Origin: Salinivirgaceae bacterium
GTDB lineage: Bacteria > Bacteroidota > Bacteroidia > Bacteroidales > SZUA-534
Assembly: GCA_017474765.1 (NCBI GenBank)
Contig: JAFVGW010000027.1
Location: 1-63,541, forward strand
DNA: 63,541 nucleotides
Direction: 5' to 3'
Made by a program: the position numbers and the translations under genes. Below are positions 62,856 to 63,541 of this stretch, in pieces. Below the pieces are notes generated by a model that ran no database searches, was not told where the DNA came from, and saw only the letters and a list, made by a program, of their open reading frames with translations. Numbering within the stretch: position 1 is the stretch's first letter; every line of letters starts with the position of its first letter.

Positions 62856-62860
62856 CTTTT
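62823..62860 (+). terminator. Intrinsic terminator
   Basis: CGTGGGA / TCCCACG (62823-62829 and 62843-62849) with a 13-base loop, followed by TTTTTTCTTTTT. Confidence 0.78.
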
Positions 62861-62906
62861 TAGGGTTACCGCAATTGGGGAGTTCGGCGGACAACAAGCG
62901 GCAGCG

Positions 62907-63134
62907 GTGGTGGAAATCCACATCGGAAAATTGGTGAAAGACGAATTACGGCGGCAGGGACGCACCGCCCGTTGGCTTGCTGCGCAGGTGCCTACCAACC
63001 GCACCAACATCTACGACATCATGAGGCGCAAAAACATCGACCCCGCAATGCTTATGCGCCTGTCGGAAATTCTGGAATACAACTTTTTTGCCGTGCTTGC
63101 CGATGAGGCGCAACGGAGGATTGATGCTAGATGA
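62907..63134 (+). CDS. Small helix-turn-helix protein
   Basis: A 75-residue protein with an HTH of the XRE type: LVKDELRRQGRTARWLAAQVPTNRTNIYDIMRRKNIDPAMLMRLSEIL, where LAAQVPTNRTNIYDIMR is the recognition helix region. The start is GTG at 62907 or the next GTG at 62910 (giving MEIHIGKLVK). It probably binds DNA as a small regulator or antitoxin. The frame is open a little further upstream without an ATG. It lies between a terminator and a convergent acetyltransferase gene. Confidence 0.7.
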   Translation: MVEIHIGKLVKDELRRQGRTARWLAAQVPTNRTNIYDIMRRKNIDPAMLMRLSEILEYNFFAVLADEAQRRIDAR

Positions 63135-63181
63135 TTTATCGGGAGGATTGATTGAAAACGCAAAAAACGTTAGGAGAATAA

Positions 63182-63541
63182 TCAACCAACTTCCATCATA
63201 TCGAAGAACATAAGGCGAGTGTGCTCATCTTCTTCTTTTTGCGAGAGTTCCTTAAAACCGTTTTTGCGATAAAAATCTATGGCAGAGAGATATGCATCAA
63301 CAGTAAGAAATCGAAATGCAGAGCGGCTTTGATTTGTGTTCAACAAATATTTGATGGCTTTTATTAATTCTGTGCCGATATTTTGTCCTCGGTAATCAAG
63401 CGACACAGCAAAACGTCCGATTTTTATGGCAGGATAACTGCGAAACCTCTTCCCGTCGGGGAAACTGTCCTTGACCTTCTTCCATTGGCTGTTTGTAACT
63501 TCAACGCGGCTAATCTTGTCGTTTAGCAGACAAAAATAGGC
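63182..63541 (-). CDS. GNAT N-acetyltransferase, 5' end beyond the window
   Basis: 119 residues of the C-terminal part of a GNAT acetyltransferase. IGRFAVSLDYRGQNIGTELI carries the acetyl-CoA-binding R/Q-x-x-G-x-G/A loop in the form R-G-Q-N-I-G, and FRFLTVDAYLSAIDFYRKNGFKEL is the conserved motif B with the terminal strand. The reading frame runs through the right edge, so the start is outside. Substrate is unknown; a TacT-type toxin is one possibility, but the adjacent HTH gene is convergent and not its obvious partner. Confidence 0.8.
   Translation of the reverse strand, partial: AYFCLLNDKISRVEVTNSQWKKVKDSFPDGKRFRSYPAIKIGRFAVSLDYRGQNIGTELIKAIKYLLNTNQSRSAFRFLTVDAYLSAIDFYRKNGFKELSQKEEDEHTRLMFFDMMEVG

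Noticed and set aside
62675..62863. 62-codon frame in the gene-poor stretch
   Set aside because: It runs into the terminator hairpin and has no recognisable feature.

Overview
The window looks like a chromosomal segment of an uncultured or gut-type Bacteroidales (phylum Bacteroidota). Supporting signs are -7 boxes of the form TAnnTTTG upstream of several genes, few Shine-Dalgarno sequences, two BspA-type leucine-rich-repeat surface proteins with type IX secretion-like C-termini, and the lineage-typical DUF4835, DUF3078, Rpb6-type omega and GlmU-like proteins. The gene order bamD - omega - coaBC - DUF4835 also fits. No rRNA or tRNA gene was recognised.

Layout. 0.5-7.5 kb: housekeeping genes (polyprenol-phosphate mannosyltransferase, dihydroorotase, a PNPOx-fold protein, a membrane protein, Lon, a GlmU-like nucleotidyltransferase). 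7.7-10.8 kb: a tight AT-rich four-gene operon of AAA ATPase, RloB-like protein, a small unknown and a probable HEPN protein, resembling an abortive-infection system. 11.2-17.4 kb: a BspA-like surface protein, a membrane protein, a 275-bp multi-hairpin element with perfect 17-bp terminal inverted repeats, and a sialate O-acetylesterase. 18.3-21.8 kb: pyruvate phosphate dikinase and TonB. 22.1-31.1 kb: one gene for a 3008-residue secreted modular protein. 31.4-38.3 kb: a metallo-beta-lactamase-fold hydrolase, an unusual PEP-synthase-like sensor protein, a decayed ATPase gene behind a 33-bp-period palindrome array, and a CotH kinase with an internal 48-bp minisatellite.

38.5-46.9 kb is a second accessory region that looks like a defence island. 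It holds a WYL regulator, a YhcG/DUF1016 nuclease, and a three-gene operon of helicase-HNH fusion, unknown protein and free-standing EF-Tu domain II. It also has structured repeats and a DUF4143 ATPase preceded by five palindromes spaced 33-34 bp. 46.9-53.9 kb is metabolic: a hydroxyacid dehydrogenase, a DUF3078 outer-membrane protein, a cytidylyltransferase-GHMP fusion, and a sulfur cluster (Rrf2 regulator, cysK, metY with an operator-like dyad on its promoter). 54.2-57.6 kb is a second BspA-like protein. 57.7-61.9 kb is a conserved core block. The right end has a damaged antitoxin-PIN locus, a promoter-to-terminator stretch without a clear ORF, an HTH protein and a partial GNAT acetyltransferase.

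The best candidates for new biology are the helicase-HNH / unknown / EF-Tu-domain operon, the ATPase-RloB-HEPN operon, and the 33-bp-period palindrome arrays tied to DUF4143 ATPase genes. All functional statements rest on motif recognition by eye; no database search was run.
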